Assembly: GCA_902572775.1 (NCBI GenBank)
Contig: CACGHF010000007.1
Location: 1 to 32,662 of the forward strand
Direction of reading: 5' to 3'
Length of the DNA: 32,662 nucleotides
From: an uncultured Pelagibacteraceae bacterium
Lineage (GTDB): Bacteria; Pseudomonadota; Alphaproteobacteria; Pelagibacterales; Pelagibacteraceae
The notes beneath the pieces were generated by a model. That model was given only the letters and a program-made list of their open reading frames with translations. It searched no databases and had not been told where the DNA came from. This document shows positions 11,138 to 23,594 of the stretch, in pieces. The translations under genes were made by a program, and so were the position numbers. Within the stretch, counting starts at the first letter, position 1. The number at the start of each line of letters is the position of its first letter.

Positions 11138-11916
11138 TGGTTCAGCTAAGCTTACCTAAAAATTCAGAGGTTAAAAAAGGCAAATATTTTAAAGACAAAA
11201 CTGGATCTAAAAATTTAAGAAAAGTAAATATTTATAGATGGGATCCATCGACAGAAGAAAATCCTAGGATTGATACATACGAAGTTGATATGGATAATTG
11301 TCCATCTAAGGTGCTGGATATTTTAAATAAAATTAAAAACGAAATTGATCCTACATTGGCCTATAGAAGGTCTTGTGCTCATGGTGTTTGTGGCTCTTGT
11401 GCTATGAACATGGGAGGAAAAAATGGACTAGCTTGCACAACTCCTCATGCAGAGATAGAAGGTGACATTGATATTTATCCTCTACCTCATTTAAAAGTTA
11501 AAAGAGATTTGATTGGTGATTTAGATGGCTTATATAAACAATATCAATCCATTGAACCTTGGTTAAAAAATAACTCAACAAAACAGACAACAGAAATTTA
11601 TCAGTCTAAAGAAGATAGAGCAAAACTTGATGGTGCTTACGAATGCATTATGTGTGCTTGCTGTTCTACATCTTGCCCAAGTTATTGGTGGAATGGAGAT
11701 AAATATTTAGGTCCAGCAGTTCTGCTACAGGCTTATAGATGGATTATTGATAGTAGAGATGAAGAGAGAAAAGCTAGATTAAAAAAAGTTTCAGATGAAT
11801 TAAAATTATATAGATGCCATACAATATTAAATTGTACAAATGCATGTCCTAAGGGCTTGAATCCAGCAAAAGCTATAGCTGAAATAAAAAAAATGTTAGC
11901 AACAGCTAATGTTTAA
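11137..11916 (+). CDS. sdhB: succinate dehydrogenase iron-sulfur subunit
   Basis: 259 aa; [24 protein letters not shown] [2Fe-2S], [17 protein letters not shown] and [17 protein letters not shown] cluster motifs all intact. Confidence 0.98.
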   Translation: MVQLSLPKNSEVKKGKYFKDKTGSKNLRKVNIYRWDPSTEENPRIDTYEVDMDNCPSKVLDILNKIKNEIDPTLAYRRSCAHGVCGSCAMNMGGKNGLACTTPHAEIEGDIDIYPLPHLKVKRDLIGDLDGLYKQYQSIEPWLKNNSTKQTTEIYQSKEDRAKLDGAYECIMCACCSTSCPSYWWNGDKYLGPAVLLQAYRWIIDSRDEERKARLKKVSDELKLYRCHTILNCTNACPKGLNPAKAIAEIKKMLATANV

Positions 11917-11955
11917 ATAGACTATTCGATATTTTTGATCTAAAACACCGTATTC

Positions 11956-13449
11956 ATGAAATTAATAGAACACTTCGTAAACGGTAAAATAATTCCGGGA
12001 TCTTCAGATAAAAAAGGAAAAGTTTTTAATCCAGCAACTGGCGAACAAGAGTCAGAGGTAAGACTTGCCTCAAAATCTGATCTAGACAGTGCCGTTGAGG
12101 TAGCAAAAAAAGCATTTGAAACTTGGTCTTTAAAACCTGCTCTACAAAGAGCTAGAATAATATTTAAATTTAAAGAATTAATTGAAAAAAATTCTGATGA
12201 ATTAACGAAGTTAATAGTTTCAGAACATGGAAAAGTTTATGAAGATGCAAGAGGCTCTTTAACAAGAGGACTTGAGGTGGTAGAATTTGCTTGTGGAATA
12301 CCACATTTATTAAAAGGTGAGTTTTCAGAAAATGTTGGAACCAATGTTGATAGTTGGTCAATAAGACAACCATTAGGAGTTGTTGCAGGTATTACACCTT
12401 TTAATTTTCCTGCTATGGTACCAATGTGGATGTTTCCAATAGCAATAGCTTGTGGAAACACTTTTATTCTTAAACCATCAGAAAAAGACCCTTCTTGCGC
12501 AATAAGATTAGCAGAACTACTTACTGAGGCGGGTCTTCCAGAAGGAGTATTTAATGTAATAAATGGAGATAAAGAAGCTGTTGATGCAATTTTAGAAAAC
12601 AAAGATATTAAAGCTGTTAGTTTTGTAGGATCTACTCCTATTGCAAAATATATTTATGAAAATTCAGCTAAAAATGAAAAAAGAGTTCAAGCTTTGGGTG
12701 GAGCAAAAAACCATTTAGTTGTTATGCCAGATTGTGATTTAGATGGTGCAGTAAATGGTTTAATGGGCGCCGCTTATGGTTCAGCTGGAGAAAGATGTAT
12801 GGCTCAATCAGTTGCAGTTGCGGTTGGAGATATCGGTGATGAACTTGTATCAAGATTATCAAAAAAAGCTGAAGCTTTAAAAGTTGGTCCTGGAATGGAT
12901 AAAGCATCAGAAATGGGACCTTTAGTTACAAAAGAACACTTAGAAAAAGTTACAAGTTACGTTGATTTAGGTGTCAAGGAAGGCGCAAAGCTAGTGGTTG
13001 ATGGAAGAGGTTTAAAACTTCAAGGCTATGAAAATGGTTTCTATATAGGTGGATGTTTATTTGATCATGTAAATAAAGATATGAGAATATACAAAGAAGA
13101 AATATTCGGTCCAGTCTTATCAGTTGTTCGAGTAAAAACTTTTGAAGAAGCTGCAAAATTAATTAACGACCATGAGTACGGAAATGGAGTTAGTATTTAT
13201 ACAAGAGACGGTGATGCAGGTAGAACTTTTGCAAGTAAAATTCAAGTAGGTATGGTTGGTATTAACGTGCCGATCCCAGTTCCAATGGCATTTCATAGTT
13301 TTGGTGGTTGGAAAAGATCATTATTCGGAGATAGCGGAATGCATGGTATGGAAGGAATAAAATTTTACACTAAACTTAAAACAGTAACATCTAGATGGCC
13401 TTCAGGTGTCCGATCAAATGCGGAATTTGTTATGCCAACAATGAAATAA
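11956..13449 (+). CDS. mmsA: methylmalonate-semialdehyde dehydrogenase (CoA-acylating)
   Basis: 497 aa ALDH; PLGVVAGITPFNFPAMVPMWMFPIAIACGNTFILKPSEKDPS and GSAGERCMAQSVAV catalytic Cys, typical of MmsA. Confidence 0.9.
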   Translation: MKLIEHFVNGKIIPGSSDKKGKVFNPATGEQESEVRLASKSDLDSAVEVAKKAFETWSLKPALQRARIIFKFKELIEKNSDELTKLIVSEHGKVYEDARGSLTRGLEVVEFACGIPHLLKGEFSENVGTNVDSWSIRQPLGVVAGITPFNFPAMVPMWMFPIAIACGNTFILKPSEKDPSCAIRLAELLTEAGLPEGVFNVINGDKEAVDAILENKDIKAVSFVGSTPIAKYIYENSAKNEKRVQALGGAKNHLVVMPDCDLDGAVNGLMGAAYGSAGERCMAQSVAVAVGDIGDELVSRLSKKAEALKVGPGMDKASEMGPLVTKEHLEKVTSYVDLGVKEGAKLVVDGRGLKLQGYENGFYIGGCLFDHVNKDMRIYKEEIFGPVLSVVRVKTFEEAAKLINDHEYGNGVSIYTRDGDAGRTFASKIQVGMVGINVPIPVPMAFHSFGGWKRSLFGDSGMHGMEGIKFYTKLKTVTSRWPSGVRSNAEFVMPTMK

Positions 13450-13458
13450 AGGAAATAA

Positions 13459-14421
13459 ATGACAAAAATATCTTTAATTGGTGCAGGCCAAATAGGTGGA
13501 ACTCTTGCACACTTAATAGGAACAAAAGAATTAGTTGATGAAGTAGTTTTATTTGACGTAGCTAGCGGTATTGCAAAAGGAAAAGCATTAGATATTGCAC
13601 AATCTTCATCTGTAGATGGTTTCAATGTTAGGTTTTCAGGAACTGATAACTATGAGGATATAAAAGATTCAGATGTAATAATAATTACAGCAGGTGTTCC
13701 AAGAAAACCTGGAATGAGCCGAGATGATCTTCTTGGAATAAATTTAAAAATTATTAAACAAGTTGCTGAGGGGGTAAAGAAAAATGCTCCTAACGCTTTT
13801 GTGATCTGCATCACCAATCCTTTAGACGTTATGGTTATGGCATTTCAAAAATTTTCAGGTTTGCCATCAAATAAAGTTGTTGGTATGGCAGGTATTTTAG
13901 ATAGTTCGAGATTTAAATTATTTTTATCATTAGAGCTTAATGTGCCAGTAAGAGAAATTGAGGCAATGGTTATGGGTGGTCATGGTGACACCATGGTTCC
14001 TATGCCAAGATTTACAAAAATTTCAGGTAAACCATTGTTAAATCTTGTAAAGGATGGAAAGATTTCTTTAGAAAGAGTTGAGGAAATTAATCAAAGAACA
14101 CGAGATGGTGGTGCGGAAATAGTTAAATATTTAGAAAAAGGATCAGCTTTTTATGCACCTGCAGCTTCAGGTGTTCAAATGGCAGAAGCATATTTAAATG
14201 ATCAGAAAAAATTATTACCCTGTGCTGTACAATTAAATGGAGAATATGGTGTGAAAAATGTTTATGCAGGCGTTCCTGTTGTCATTGGAAAAGATGGCGT
14301 AGAAAAAATTGAAGAGATTGATTTAGATGAAAAAGAAAAAAAAGAATTTATGCATTCAATAGATGCTGTAAAAGCTTTATGGGAAGCTGCATCTAAAATA
14401 GATCCTGATTTATCTAAATAA
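13459..14421 (+). CDS. mdh: malate dehydrogenase
   Basis: 320 aa; [53 protein letters not shown]-like alphaproteobacterial MDH. Confidence 0.97.
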   Translation: MTKISLIGAGQIGGTLAHLIGTKELVDEVVLFDVASGIAKGKALDIAQSSSVDGFNVRFSGTDNYEDIKDSDVIIITAGVPRKPGMSRDDLLGINLKIIKQVAEGVKKNAPNAFVICITNPLDVMVMAFQKFSGLPSNKVVGMAGILDSSRFKLFLSLELNVPVREIEAMVMGGHGDTMVPMPRFTKISGKPLLNLVKDGKISLERVEEINQRTRDGGAEIVKYLEKGSAFYAPAASGVQMAEAYLNDQKKLLPCAVQLNGEYGVKNVYAGVPVVIGKDGVEKIEEIDLDEKEKKEFMHSIDAVKALWEAASKIDPDLSK

Positions 14422-14423
14422 TA

Positions 14424-15584
14424 ATGAATATTCACGAGCATCAAGCTAAACAAATATTAAAAAAATATGGAGCTGTAGTTCCTGAAGGAGTATTTGCGGT
14501 TAATGTTGATGAACTTATTCAAAAAGCAAAAGCACTCAAAACTGAGAAATATGTGCTTAAAGCGCAAATCCATGCTGGAGGTAGAGGAAAAGCTGGTGGT
14601 GTAAAAATTTTAAACTCTATTGAGGAACTAACAGTAGCAGCTAAAGAATTACTTGGAAAAACACTAGTTACTCATCAAACTGGCCCTGAAGGTAGAGAGG
14701 TAAAAAGATTATACGTAGAAGAATCATCAAATATAGATAAAGAATTTTACTTATCGTGCCTGGTTGATAGGGCAAGTTCTAAAATTGCATTTATATCAAG
14801 TGACCAAGGAGGGATGGACATTGAAGAAGTTGCAAGTAGTTCACCTGAAAAAATTATAACTACAAAAGTTGATATTGGTGATGAAATTTCTGAGTCAGAC
14901 TGTAAAAAAATAATTAATATTTTTAATTTAAATGAAGACGCAAAAAAACAAGCAATAACATTAATTAAATCAATATATAAAATGTTTGTGAGTACTGATG
15001 CAAACATGGTTGAAGTAAATCCATTAATTTTGACAAAAGAGAAAAAAATTGTTTGTTTAGATGCAAAAGTTAATTTCGACTCTAATGCTTTATTTAGGCA
15101 TCCAGAAATTGTTGAATTAAGAGATTTGAATGAGGAAGATCCTGCCGAGATAGAAGCTAGCAAGCATGATCTTGCATATATTAAGCTAGATGGAAGTATT
15201 GGCTGTATGGTGAATGGGGCAGGATTAGCAATGGCAACAATGGATATAATTAAATTGTATGGTAAAGAGCCAGCAAATTTTTTAGATGTAGGTGGTGGTG
15301 CATCCAAAGAAAAAGTATCTGCTGCATTAAAGATAATTCTCTCAGATAAAAATGTTAAAGGTATTTTAATTAATATTTTTGGGGGAATAATGAGATGTGA
15401 TGTCCTTGCTCAAGGAGTAGTTGATGCAGCTAAAGAAATTAATATTAGTGTACCTTTAGTTGTACGATTAGCAGGCACAAATTTTAAAGAGGGAAAAGAA
15501 ATTCTTGATAATTCTGGATTAAAATTAATTTCTGCAGAAAATTTAGATGATGCTGCCAAGAAAATTGTTGAGGCGATAAAATAA
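14424..15584 (+). CDS. sucC: succinyl-CoA ligase (ADP-forming) subunit beta
   Basis: 386 aa; [50 protein letters not shown]. Confidence 0.98.
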   Translation: MNIHEHQAKQILKKYGAVVPEGVFAVNVDELIQKAKALKTEKYVLKAQIHAGGRGKAGGVKILNSIEELTVAAKELLGKTLVTHQTGPEGREVKRLYVEESSNIDKEFYLSCLVDRASSKIAFISSDQGGMDIEEVASSSPEKIITTKVDIGDEISESDCKKIINIFNLNEDAKKQAITLIKSIYKMFVSTDANMVEVNPLILTKEKKIVCLDAKVNFDSNALFRHPEIVELRDLNEEDPAEIEASKHDLAYIKLDGSIGCMVNGAGLAMATMDIIKLYGKEPANFLDVGGGASKEKVSAALKIILSDKNVKGILINIFGGIMRCDVLAQGVVDAAKEINISVPLVVRLAGTNFKEGKEILDNSGLKLISAENLDDAAKKIVEAIK

Positions 15585-15585
15585 A

Positions 15586-16461
15586 ATGTCAGTTTTGGTA
15601 AATAAAAATACTAAAGTAATTTGTCAGGGATTTACTGGCGCTCATGGAACATTTCATTCAGAGCAGGCTATAAAATATGGAACCAATCTTGTTGGTGGAG
15701 TTACGCCAAAGAAAGGTGGACAAAAACATTTGGACAGACCAGTTTTTAATAGCGTTTTAGAGGCAAAAAATGAAGTAGGAGCAGATGCAACTATGATTTA
15801 TGTTCCTGCTAAATTTGCAGCAGCAGCAATCATTGAAGCTATTGATGCATCAGTAGAACTTATTGTTTGTATAACAGAGGGAATTCCAATTCAGGATATG
15901 CTTAAGGTAAGACAAAAATTAAGCGGATCTAGTAGCAGATTAATTGGACCTAATTGTCCGGGAATAATCACACCAGATGAATGTAAAATTGGGATTATGC
16001 CGGGAAGTATTCACAAAAGAGGAAGTGTTGGAATTGTATCAAGGTCAGGAACATTAACATATGAAGCAGTAGCCCAAACAACTGAAAATGGACTTGGTCA
16101 ATCAACTTGTATTGGTATTGGTGGAGATCCTATTAATGGAACAAATTTTATAGATTGTTTAGATTTATTTTTAAATGATGATGAAACAGAGTCTATTTTA
16201 ATGATAGGTGAAATTGGAGGAACAGCCGAAGAAGAAGCGGCTGAATTTATAAAAAATCATAAGATTAAAAAACCAATTGTTGGATTTATAGCTGGAATTA
16301 CTGCTCCTCCAGGAAGGAGAATGGGGCATGCTGGTGCAATTATATCAGGTGGCAAGGGTGGAGCTGAAGATAAAATAAAAAAAATGGAAGAAAGTGGTAT
16401 TACAGTTGCCAAATCACCATCAATTATTGGAAAAACTTTATTTGATAAACTGTCTAATTGA
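15586..16461 (+). CDS. sucD: succinyl-CoA ligase subunit alpha
   Basis: 291 aa; [28 protein letters not shown], active-site [16 protein letters not shown]. Confidence 0.98.
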   Translation: MSVLVNKNTKVICQGFTGAHGTFHSEQAIKYGTNLVGGVTPKKGGQKHLDRPVFNSVLEAKNEVGADATMIYVPAKFAAAAIIEAIDASVELIVCITEGIPIQDMLKVRQKLSGSSSRLIGPNCPGIITPDECKIGIMPGSIHKRGSVGIVSRSGTLTYEAVAQTTENGLGQSTCIGIGGDPINGTNFIDCLDLFLNDDETESILMIGEIGGTAEEEAAEFIKNHKIKKPIVGFIAGITAPPGRRMGHAGAIISGGKGGAEDKIKKMEESGITVAKSPSIIGKTLFDKLSN

Positions 16462-16496
16462 AAAAAAATATTAGAGGGATATATTAAATAAAAAAG

Positions 16497-19415
16497 ATGT
16501 CTTCATCAAAAAATCTTGATTTCGAAAAAACTTCATTTTTAAACAAATCTAATAGTGCATTTATAGAAGAAATGTATTTAAAGTTTGTAAATAAAGATGC
16601 CGATCTTCCAGAAAGTTGGGCAAATTATTTTGAGGGAATTGGTGAAGAATTAAATATTATAGCAAAAGAAATTAATGGTCCTTCATGGGGACCAACTAAA
16701 AAAAAGATTGATATTGATGAATTACAAAAAAAAATAGAAGAACAAGATAAAAATGATTTTGATAATGTCAAATTAGACACTTCAGAAAAATTTAATTTTC
16801 AATTACTTGCTGACTCAAATAAAGATTCTATTAGTGCTGTAGCATTGATTAGAGCATATAGACTAAGAGGACATTTATTAGCAGATCTTGATCCTCTAGA
16901 AATGAGAGAGTCAGAATATTTAGATGAGCTTCATCCAGATTTTTATGGTTTTAAAAAAGAAAATTACGATAAGAAAATTTTTCTAAACGGGGTAATTAAT
17001 CGTAAATATGCAAATATAAGAGAAATACTTAAGTTTATGAAGAAGACCTATTGTGGAAAAATAGGTTATGAGTTCATGCATATTTCAAACCCAGTTGAAA
17101 GAAAGTGGTTTAGAGACAGGATAGAGCAAGATAAAAATGCACTTCAATTTACAAAAAATGGTAAAGAAGCAATTTTAAATAAATTAGTACAGGCAGAAGG
17201 ATTTGAAAAATTTTTAGCTACAAAGTATGTGGGAACAAAAAGATTTGGTTTAGATGGTGGTGAAAGTTTAATACCTGCTCTTGAACAAATAATAAAAATT
17301 GGTGGTCAAAATAATATAAAAGAAGTTAAAATAGGCATGTCTCATAGAGGTAGGCTTAACGTTTTGGCAAACGTTTTACAAAAATCTTACAAAAAAATTT
17401 TTAATGAGTTTGCTGGCGAGTTTAGTACCGACTCTGAAGATAGCGCTGGAGATGTCAAATATCATCTAGGAGCGTCTTCTGATAGAAAATTTGATGGAAA
17501 TTCAGTACATGTCAGTTTAACAGACAACCCTTCTCATTTAGAAGCTGTTAACCCAGTTGTTTTGGGACAAACAAGAGCAAAACAATTTTTTCACAAAGAC
17601 CGTGAAAGAAATAAAGTTATACCAATTCTCATTCATGGGGATGCAGCTTTTGCTGGACAAGGAGTTGTAGCAGAATGTTTTGCAATGTCTGGACTACCAG
17701 GACACAACACTGGAGGAACAATTCATATTATTGTGAATAATCAGATAGGATTTACTACTAGTCCAAGATTTGCAAGGTCTTCACCTTATCCATCTGATGT
17801 TGCAAAAATGGTAGAGGCACCGATCCTTCATGTTAATGGTGATGATCCAGAAGCAGTTGTTTATGCGACGAGAATAGCAACAGAATTTAGATTAAAATTT
17901 AATAGAGACGTTGTGGTAGATTTAATTTGTTATAGAAGATTTGGACACAATGAGGGAGATGAGCCTTCATTTACTCAACCTTTAATGTATAAAAAAATTC
18001 GATCTCATCCCAGTGTTTACAAAATTTATGGAAATAAATTAGTAAACGAAAAATCAATTACCGAAGAATTATTAAATCAAAATGTTAAATCGTTTAAAGA
18101 TTTACTTGATGAACAATATAAAAGTGCAAAAGATTATAAACCTAAAATAGAATGGTTTGAGGGAACATGGTCAAGATATAAGCCTGAACGAGGTAAAGAT
18201 AAAAGGGGCATAACAGGTTTTGATGAAAATAAATTAAAAATAATTTCAAATAAAATAAATGGTATTCCTGAGGAAAAAAATATCCATAAGACTATCTCTA
18301 AAATATTTAATGCCAGAAAAGAAAGTATCGAAAAAGGTACTGGAATCGATTGGTCTTCAGCTGAATCTTTAGCGTTTGGATCTTTGCTAGAAGAGGGATA
18401 TCCAGTTAGACTTGTAGGACAAGATTCTGGAAGAGGAACATTCAGTCAACGACATTCTGTTTTAAGAAATCAAATAGATAATTCTAGGTACATTCCTCTT
18501 AATAATATTTCTAAAAATCAAAAGCAATTTGAAGTAGTAGATAGTTTTTTATCTGAACTTGCAGTTTTGGGATTTGAATATGGTTATAGTTTAGTAGAGC
18601 CTAACACACTCACTCTTTGGGAAGCGCAATTCGGTGACTTTGCTAATGGAGCTCAAGTAGTAATTGATCAATTTATTGCATCTGGTGAGAGAAAATGGAA
18701 TAGAGCATCTGGTATAGTAATGTTGTTACCTCACGGATATGAAGGACAAGGACCAGAACATTCTTCAGCAAGATTAGAAAGATTTTTACAACTATGCTCA
18801 AACGATAATATGCAAGTAATGAACTGCACAACTCCAGCAAATTATTTTCATGCTTTAAGAAGACAAATGCATAGGAGTTTTAGAAAGCCACTAATCATAA
18901 TGACACCAAAATCATTATTAAGAAATAAGTATTGTGTTTCAAATTTAGAAGATTTTAACAAAAAAAATACTTTCCACAGAGTGCTGTGGGATCATGCTAT
19001 AGATCCTAAGTCTAAAGGATTTATTAAACTAAAAGAAAGTTCTAAAATAAAAAAAGTAATTCTTTGTTCTGGAAAAGTATATTTTGATTTATTAGATGCC
19101 AGAGAAAAGCTCAAAAGAGATGATGTAGTGATGTATAGAATTGAACAATTGTATCCATTTCCAGCAAAAGCTTTGGTTAAGGAGTTAAAACCATATGCTG
19201 AAAATGCTGAATTCTTTTGGTGCCAAGAAGAACCAAAAAATATGGGTGCTTGGTTTTCAGTTAGGGATTATATCCAATGGACATTAGACACTTTAAAGGC
19301 TAATAATAATAAAATTTCTTATATAGGAAGAAGCCCAGACGCAACTCCTGCAACAGGATATGCCAAAAGGCATAATTCTCAACAACAAGAAATAATTAAC
19401 AAGGTATTTGATTAA
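16497..19415 (+). CDS. sucA: 2-oxoglutarate dehydrogenase E1 component
   Basis: 972 aa; [51 protein letters not shown]. Confidence 0.98.
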   Translation: MSSSKNLDFEKTSFLNKSNSAFIEEMYLKFVNKDADLPESWANYFEGIGEELNIIAKEINGPSWGPTKKKIDIDELQKKIEEQDKNDFDNVKLDTSEKFNFQLLADSNKDSISAVALIRAYRLRGHLLADLDPLEMRESEYLDELHPDFYGFKKENYDKKIFLNGVINRKYANIREILKFMKKTYCGKIGYEFMHISNPVERKWFRDRIEQDKNALQFTKNGKEAILNKLVQAEGFEKFLATKYVGTKRFGLDGGESLIPALEQIIKIGGQNNIKEVKIGMSHRGRLNVLANVLQKSYKKIFNEFAGEFSTDSEDSAGDVKYHLGASSDRKFDGNSVHVSLTDNPSHLEAVNPVVLGQTRAKQFFHKDRERNKVIPILIHGDAAFAGQGVVAECFAMSGLPGHNTGGTIHIIVNNQIGFTTSPRFARSSPYPSDVAKMVEAPILHVNGDDPEAVVYATRIATEFRLKFNRDVVVDLICYRRFGHNEGDEPSFTQPLMYKKIRSHPSVYKIYGNKLVNEKSITEELLNQNVKSFKDLLDEQYKSAKDYKPKIEWFEGTWSRYKPERGKDKRGITGFDENKLKIISNKINGIPEEKNIHKTISKIFNARKESIEKGTGIDWSSAESLAFGSLLEEGYPVRLVGQDSGRGTFSQRHSVLRNQIDNSRYIPLNNISKNQKQFEVVDSFLSELAVLGFEYGYSLVEPNTLTLWEAQFGDFANGAQVVIDQFIASGERKWNRASGIVMLLPHGYEGQGPEHSSARLERFLQLCSNDNMQVMNCTTPANYFHALRRQMHRSFRKPLIIMTPKSLLRNKYCVSNLEDFNKKNTFHRVLWDHAIDPKSKGFIKLKESSKIKKVILCSGKVYFDLLDAREKLKRDDVVMYRIEQLYPFPAKALVKELKPYAENAEFFWCQEEPKNMGAWFSVRDYIQWTLDTLKANNNKISYIGRSPDATPATGYAKRHNSQQQEIINKVFD

Positions 19416-19420
19416 TTTTA

Positions 19421-20710
19421 ATGAGTGAAAAAATAGTAGTCCCAGTTCTAGGTGAAAGTATAACAGAAGCGACTGTTGCAAAATGGTTAAAAAACGCAGG
19501 TGATACAGTCGAAGCAGATGAACCAATTGTAGAACTTGAGACAGACAAAGTAAACTTAGAGGTACCATCTCCAATTTCTGGTGTGTTAACAGAGATAAAT
19601 TCACAAGATGGATCAGTCGTTGAAGTAGGAGCATTATTAGGTTCTGTATCAGCCGAAGGTGGAGCAGCGGTTAAATCTGCGCCAAAAATCAGTGAAGAAA
19701 TAAAGAAAGAGGAAATTGTTCCTGCAGAGAGCAATGTAATAAAATTAGATGCAAATAAAAAAGAACCAAAAGTATTTGAAGAAAAACCCAAAGAGAAACC
19801 TTTGGTTTTAACTGAGGAAGTTAAACCAGATGTTGCTCCAAAAAGAGATGTTAACCCAACCTTATCTCCAGCAGTGAGAAAAATTGTAACTGAAAATAAT
19901 ATCGATATTAATTCAATTCAAGGTTCAGGAAAAGGTGGGAGAGTTTTAAAAGGAGATTTAATAAGTTTGATGGGTGCAAATCCAAAACCATCTGAAAGAA
20001 AAATTGAATATGGTGAAGAAGAACGAATTAAAATGACTAGGTTGAGACAAACTATTGCAAAAAGATTAAAGCAAGCTCAAGAGAATGCTGCTCTTTTAAC
20101 AACATTTAACGAAGTTGATATGAGTAGCGTAATGGAAATGAGGAAAGAAAATCAAGAGGATTTCCAATCTCGTTATGGAATAAAATTAGGATTTATGTCT
20201 TTCTTTGTAAAAGCATGTGTAGTTGCTTTAAAAAATTTCCCAGCAGTGAATGCTGAAATAGATGGTGATGAGATAATATATAAAAATTATTACAACATTA
20301 GTTTTGCTGTTGGAACAGATAAAGGCTTGGTTGTTCCAGTTTTAAGAAATGCAGATGAATTATCCTTTGCTGATATTGAAAAAAATATTAAAGAAATTTC
20401 AGAAAAAGCGCGAGATGGGAAGCTAACGATCGAAGATCTCCAGGGAGGAACATTTACAATAAGTAATGGAGGTGTGTATGGGTCCATGCTTTCAACACCA
20501 ATACTAAATTTACCTCAATCAGGTGTGTTGGGTATGCATAATATAGTAGAAAGACCTATTGTTGTAGATGGTGAAATCAAAATAAGACCAATTATGTATT
20601 TAGCGTTATCATATGATCATAGAATTATTGATGGAAAAGAATCTGTATCTTTTCTTAAAATGATTAAAGAAAACTTAGAAGATCCTAGAAGGTTGTTTTT
20701 AGATATTTAA
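19421..20710 (+). CDS. sucB: 2-oxoglutarate dehydrogenase E2 (dihydrolipoyllysine succinyltransferase)
   Basis: 429 aa; lipoyl domain [15 protein letters not shown], peripheral subunit-binding [13 protein letters not shown], catalytic [18 protein letters not shown]. Confidence 0.98.
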   Translation: MSEKIVVPVLGESITEATVAKWLKNAGDTVEADEPIVELETDKVNLEVPSPISGVLTEINSQDGSVVEVGALLGSVSAEGGAAVKSAPKISEEIKKEEIVPAESNVIKLDANKKEPKVFEEKPKEKPLVLTEEVKPDVAPKRDVNPTLSPAVRKIVTENNIDINSIQGSGKGGRVLKGDLISLMGANPKPSERKIEYGEEERIKMTRLRQTIAKRLKQAQENAALLTTFNEVDMSSVMEMRKENQEDFQSRYGIKLGFMSFFVKACVVALKNFPAVNAEIDGDEIIYKNYYNISFAVGTDKGLVVPVLRNADELSFADIEKNIKEISEKARDGKLTIEDLQGGTFTISNGGVYGSMLSTPILNLPQSGVLGMHNIVERPIVVDGEIKIRPIMYLALSYDHRIIDGKESVSFLKMIKENLEDPRRLFLDI

Positions 20711-22111
20711 ATGTCAGAAAAATTTCAAGCTGTAGTTATTGGAGGTGGACCGGGAGGTTATGTGTGCGCAATCAGACTTGCTCAATTAGGATTAAAAACT
20801 GCATGTATAGAGTCTAGAGGGTCTTTGGGAGGTACTTGTTTAAATGTTGGTTGTATCCCATCAAAAAGCTTACTTAATCTGTCTGAAGAATTTCACAAAG
20901 TAAAAAGTTTAGCAAACAAAGGTATTGAAGTTGGTGAAGTAAAATTAAATTTAGACAAAATGATGAAAAGCAAAGATAAAGCTGTAACTGTTCTTACAAA
21001 AGGTGTTGAATTTCTTTTGAAAAAAAACAAGGTTACTTACTTTAAAGGACACGGAAGTTTTAAATCTAAAAATGAAATTTTAATAAAAGACGATAAAAAT
21101 AAAGAAACTATCATCCAAACAGAAAAAACAGTTATTGCAACAGGATCAGTTCCAGTTTCATTACCAGGAATAGAAATAGATGAGAAAACAATTGTTTCAT
21201 CAACAGGTGCTTTAAAGTTAGAAAAGGTACCTAAGAAAATGGTTGTAGTAGGAGGAGGCTATATAGGATTGGAGATGGGATCTGTATGGTCAAGACTTGG
21301 AGCAGAGGTCCAAGTTGTTGAATTTTTAGATCATATTACACCTGGAATGGATAAAGAAATTTCTTCAGAATTTATGAAAATTTTAAAAAAACAGGGTATG
21401 AAATTTAATATGCAAAATAAAGTTGAAACAATTAAAAAAAATGCAGCAGGTGCAGTGGTTTCAACAGTAGATAAAGATGGTAATAAAAATAATTTTGAGT
21501 GTGATGTTGTTTTAATCTCTGTTGGCAGAAAACCCAATACAGATGGTTTAAATTTAGAGTCTGTAGGAGTAGATCTTGATGAAAGAAATAGAATTAAAAC
21601 TGATAAAATTTTTAAGACTAACGTTGAAAACATTTATGCTATAGGCGATGTAATTGTTGGTCCAATGCTTGCACACAAAGCGGAGGACGAAGGTATAGCA
21701 GTTGCAGAAAACATAGTTGGTCAATCTGGACATGTAAATTATGATACAATCCCAGGAGTAGTTTATACAACTCCAGAAGTAGCATCAATCGGTAAAACTG
21801 AGGAACAATTAAAAGAATTAAATAAAAAATATAAAGTAGGAAAATTTTCGTTTATGGCTAATTCAAGAGCAAAGGCCATAGATGATGCAGAAGGTTTTGT
21901 TAAAATTTTAGCTGATGAGCAAACAGATAAAGTATTAGGTGCACATATAATTGGACCTCATGCAGGAGAATTAATTGCAGAAATCGGTGTTGCAATGGAA
22001 TTTGGTGCAAGTGCAGAAGATATCGCCCGAACTTGTCATGCTCATCCAACGTTTTCTGAAGCAGTTAAAGAAGCTGCTTTATCAGTAGATAAAAGAGCAA
22101 TACACTCTTAA
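20711..22111 (+). CDS. lpdA: dihydrolipoyl dehydrogenase (E3)
   Basis: 466 aa; redox disulfide [48 protein letters not shown]. Confidence 0.97.
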   Translation: MSEKFQAVVIGGGPGGYVCAIRLAQLGLKTACIESRGSLGGTCLNVGCIPSKSLLNLSEEFHKVKSLANKGIEVGEVKLNLDKMMKSKDKAVTVLTKGVEFLLKKNKVTYFKGHGSFKSKNEILIKDDKNKETIIQTEKTVIATGSVPVSLPGIEIDEKTIVSSTGALKLEKVPKKMVVVGGGYIGLEMGSVWSRLGAEVQVVEFLDHITPGMDKEISSEFMKILKKQGMKFNMQNKVETIKKNAAGAVVSTVDKDGNKNNFECDVVLISVGRKPNTDGLNLESVGVDLDERNRIKTDKIFKTNVENIYAIGDVIVGPMLAHKAEDEGIAVAENIVGQSGHVNYDTIPGVVYTTPEVASIGKTEEQLKELNKKYKVGKFSFMANSRAKAIDDAEGFVKILADEQTDKVLGAHIIGPHAGELIAEIGVAMEFGASAEDIARTCHAHPTFSEAVKEAALSVDKRAIHS

Positions 22112-22115
22112 ACTA

Positions 22116-22138
22116 TAGGATTTTATAGGAAAATCCTA
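22116..22138 (+). terminator. hairpin immediately 3' of lpdA (possible terminator or processing site)
   Basis: TAGGATTTT-ATAGG-AAAATCCTA: 9-bp perfect stem with 5-nt loop starting 5 nt after the lpdA stop. No long T tract follows, so termination strength is uncertain. Confidence 0.5.
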
Positions 22139-22240
22139 AATTATCCTTTTGTATCAATAAGAATAATAAAATTTTTCAAAATAAATAACTTTTTTAAAAT
22201 TATTGTGGTTGCTAACTTTTTTTAAATATTTATTCGTGTT

Positions 22241-22294
22241 TCTTGGTAAAGTTTTGGTAAGGGCTGCAAAATACTCTTGGTAAAATCTTGGTAA
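22241..22294 (+). repeat. TTGGTAA direct-repeat array (4 copies, two 34-bp-spaced units) upstream of the serine hydrolase gene
   Basis: TTGGTAA at 22243, 22254, 22277 and 22288: start-to-start spacings 11, 23, 11. The two units TCTTGGTAAAGTTTTGGTAA and TCTTGGTAAAATCTTGGTAA start 34 bp apart. Confidence 0.85.
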
Positions 22295-22299
22295 ATGTA

Positions 22300-22312
22300 T
22301 GTATTTGACTTT
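22300..22312 (+). repeat. left arm of 13-bp perfect inverted repeat (TGTATTTGACTTT); contains a TTGACT -35-like hexamer
   Basis: Exact reverse complement occurs at 23779-23791 (AAAGTCAAATACA), on the other side of the serine hydrolase gene. Confidence 0.7.
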
Positions 22313-22352
22313 CAGGTTAGACTTGTCGTTTAGAATTTTGTAGTCTTAAATC

Positions 22353-23594
22353 ATGAAAAAAGTTTTATTTTTTATCATTTTTATATTGTTTTTAACAAAC
22401 AGTTCTTATTCAGAGAAGATAAATACTCATGGTGGTGTAAACGAATTACCTGAAAGTGCTCGTCCAAATGACGCAACCATATCTCACTTTGAGTTTCAAA
22501 AAAAAATTTTTATTAAACAAAGAAGAAGAGAAGGACGATTGTACACAGTACCTCCAAAAGGAAACGCAAAAAAATTTACTTACGAAAAAAATATATCTAG
22601 TTCGAAAGTTGATAAACAACTGTCTGAAGGATATCTTCTGAGCTATCTATTTTATGACAATGGGGTAATTAAATATGATGGTAAAGCAAAAAAAGGACGT
22701 TTTGAGGAAGATATAACAGATAAAACACTCTTTTATACTCACTCTACAGGTAAAAGTATTACGTCATATATAGTTGGTCATGCAATTTGTGATGGCTATA
22801 TTTCCTCGATTGATGAAATTATAGATTGGCCGCTTATGGAAAACACACTTTACCATGGTCAACCATTACGAAACCTTTTAAATATGGCAGCTGGTGACAA
22901 GCATGTTGTTGATAAAAGATCTACTAGATTTATGGGTTCCTTTGAACACCATAGAGATATGGGTCTTGATACTATTGCTCTTCTTTTACGGGGTACAAAA
23001 GCTAAGGGAAATAAAAATTTTTATAATAATGCTTTAGCGGACATTATTGCAAACTATATAGTTTTTAAATCAGGAAAAGATTATGACAAATTAATGAAAA
23101 AAGTTTTTCAAGATAAAATTAAAATTGGAAATGAAATTGCTTATGAAAAACATGGTCAAACTATTAACCATCAAAAAATTGCTAAATACAACGGTAGCCC
23201 ACAAACACTTGCTTCTTATTCATATTTCATGACTAGATTAGATTTTTTAAGATTTGCAGAAGCCATGATGAAAGACTATCAAAATGAAACTTGTGTAGGA
23301 AATTACTTGAGAGAATCACAACAACAAGCAATAAAATGGTTTAAATATCGTCCAACAAAAAAAAATGCACAATGGTATCTTCATAATTATTCTAAAAAAT
23401 ATGGATCTCAATTTTATTTTGATTTTAAGGGATTGAAAAAAAGAAATATAATTGGAACTGAAGGATATAATGGACAGAATATATTAATTGATTTAGACAA
23501 TTCACGAATAGTAGTAACAAATAGTGCTGCAACAGGATGGAATGTTAAAACATATATGTTAAATGTTATTAAAAAAGGCAAACTTCCAAAATAA
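22353..23594 (+). CDS. secreted serine hydrolase, class C beta-lactamase/penicillin-binding-protein-like fold
   Basis: 413 aa; N-terminal signal-peptide-like MKKVLFFIIFILFLTNSSYS; SxxK motif THSTGKSITSYIVGHA; YxN-like FYNNALADII; LxxLLxMAAGDKH. Confidence 0.78.
   Translation: MKKVLFFIIFILFLTNSSYSEKINTHGGVNELPESARPNDATISHFEFQKKIFIKQRRREGRLYTVPPKGNAKKFTYEKNISSSKVDKQLSEGYLLSYLFYDNGVIKYDGKAKKGRFEEDITDKTLFYTHSTGKSITSYIVGHAICDGYISSIDEIIDWPLMENTLYHGQPLRNLLNMAAGDKHVVDKRSTRFMGSFEHHRDMGLDTIALLLRGTKAKGNKNFYNNALADIIANYIVFKSGKDYDKLMKKVFQDKIKIGNEIAYEKHGQTINHQKIAKYNGSPQTLASYSYFMTRLDFLRFAEAMMKDYQNETCVGNYLRESQQQAIKWFKYRPTKKNAQWYLHNYSKKYGSQFYFDFKGLKKRNIIGTEGYNGQNILIDLDNSRIVVTNSAATGWNVKTYMLNVIKKGKLPK

Noticed and set aside
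15596-15602. Another TTGGTAA near the sucD start
   Set aside because: Single copy within the coding sequence without the 11-bp paired geometry; consistent with chance.
22241-22294. TTGGTAA repeats as a CRISPR array
   Set aside because: Only short 7-20 bp units with 34-bp period, two units, no palindromic repeat of CRISPR length and no cas genes.
22456-22641. Small ORF overlapping the start of the serine hydrolase
   Set aside because: Lys/Leu-rich shadow frame of the annotated ORF, no independent support.
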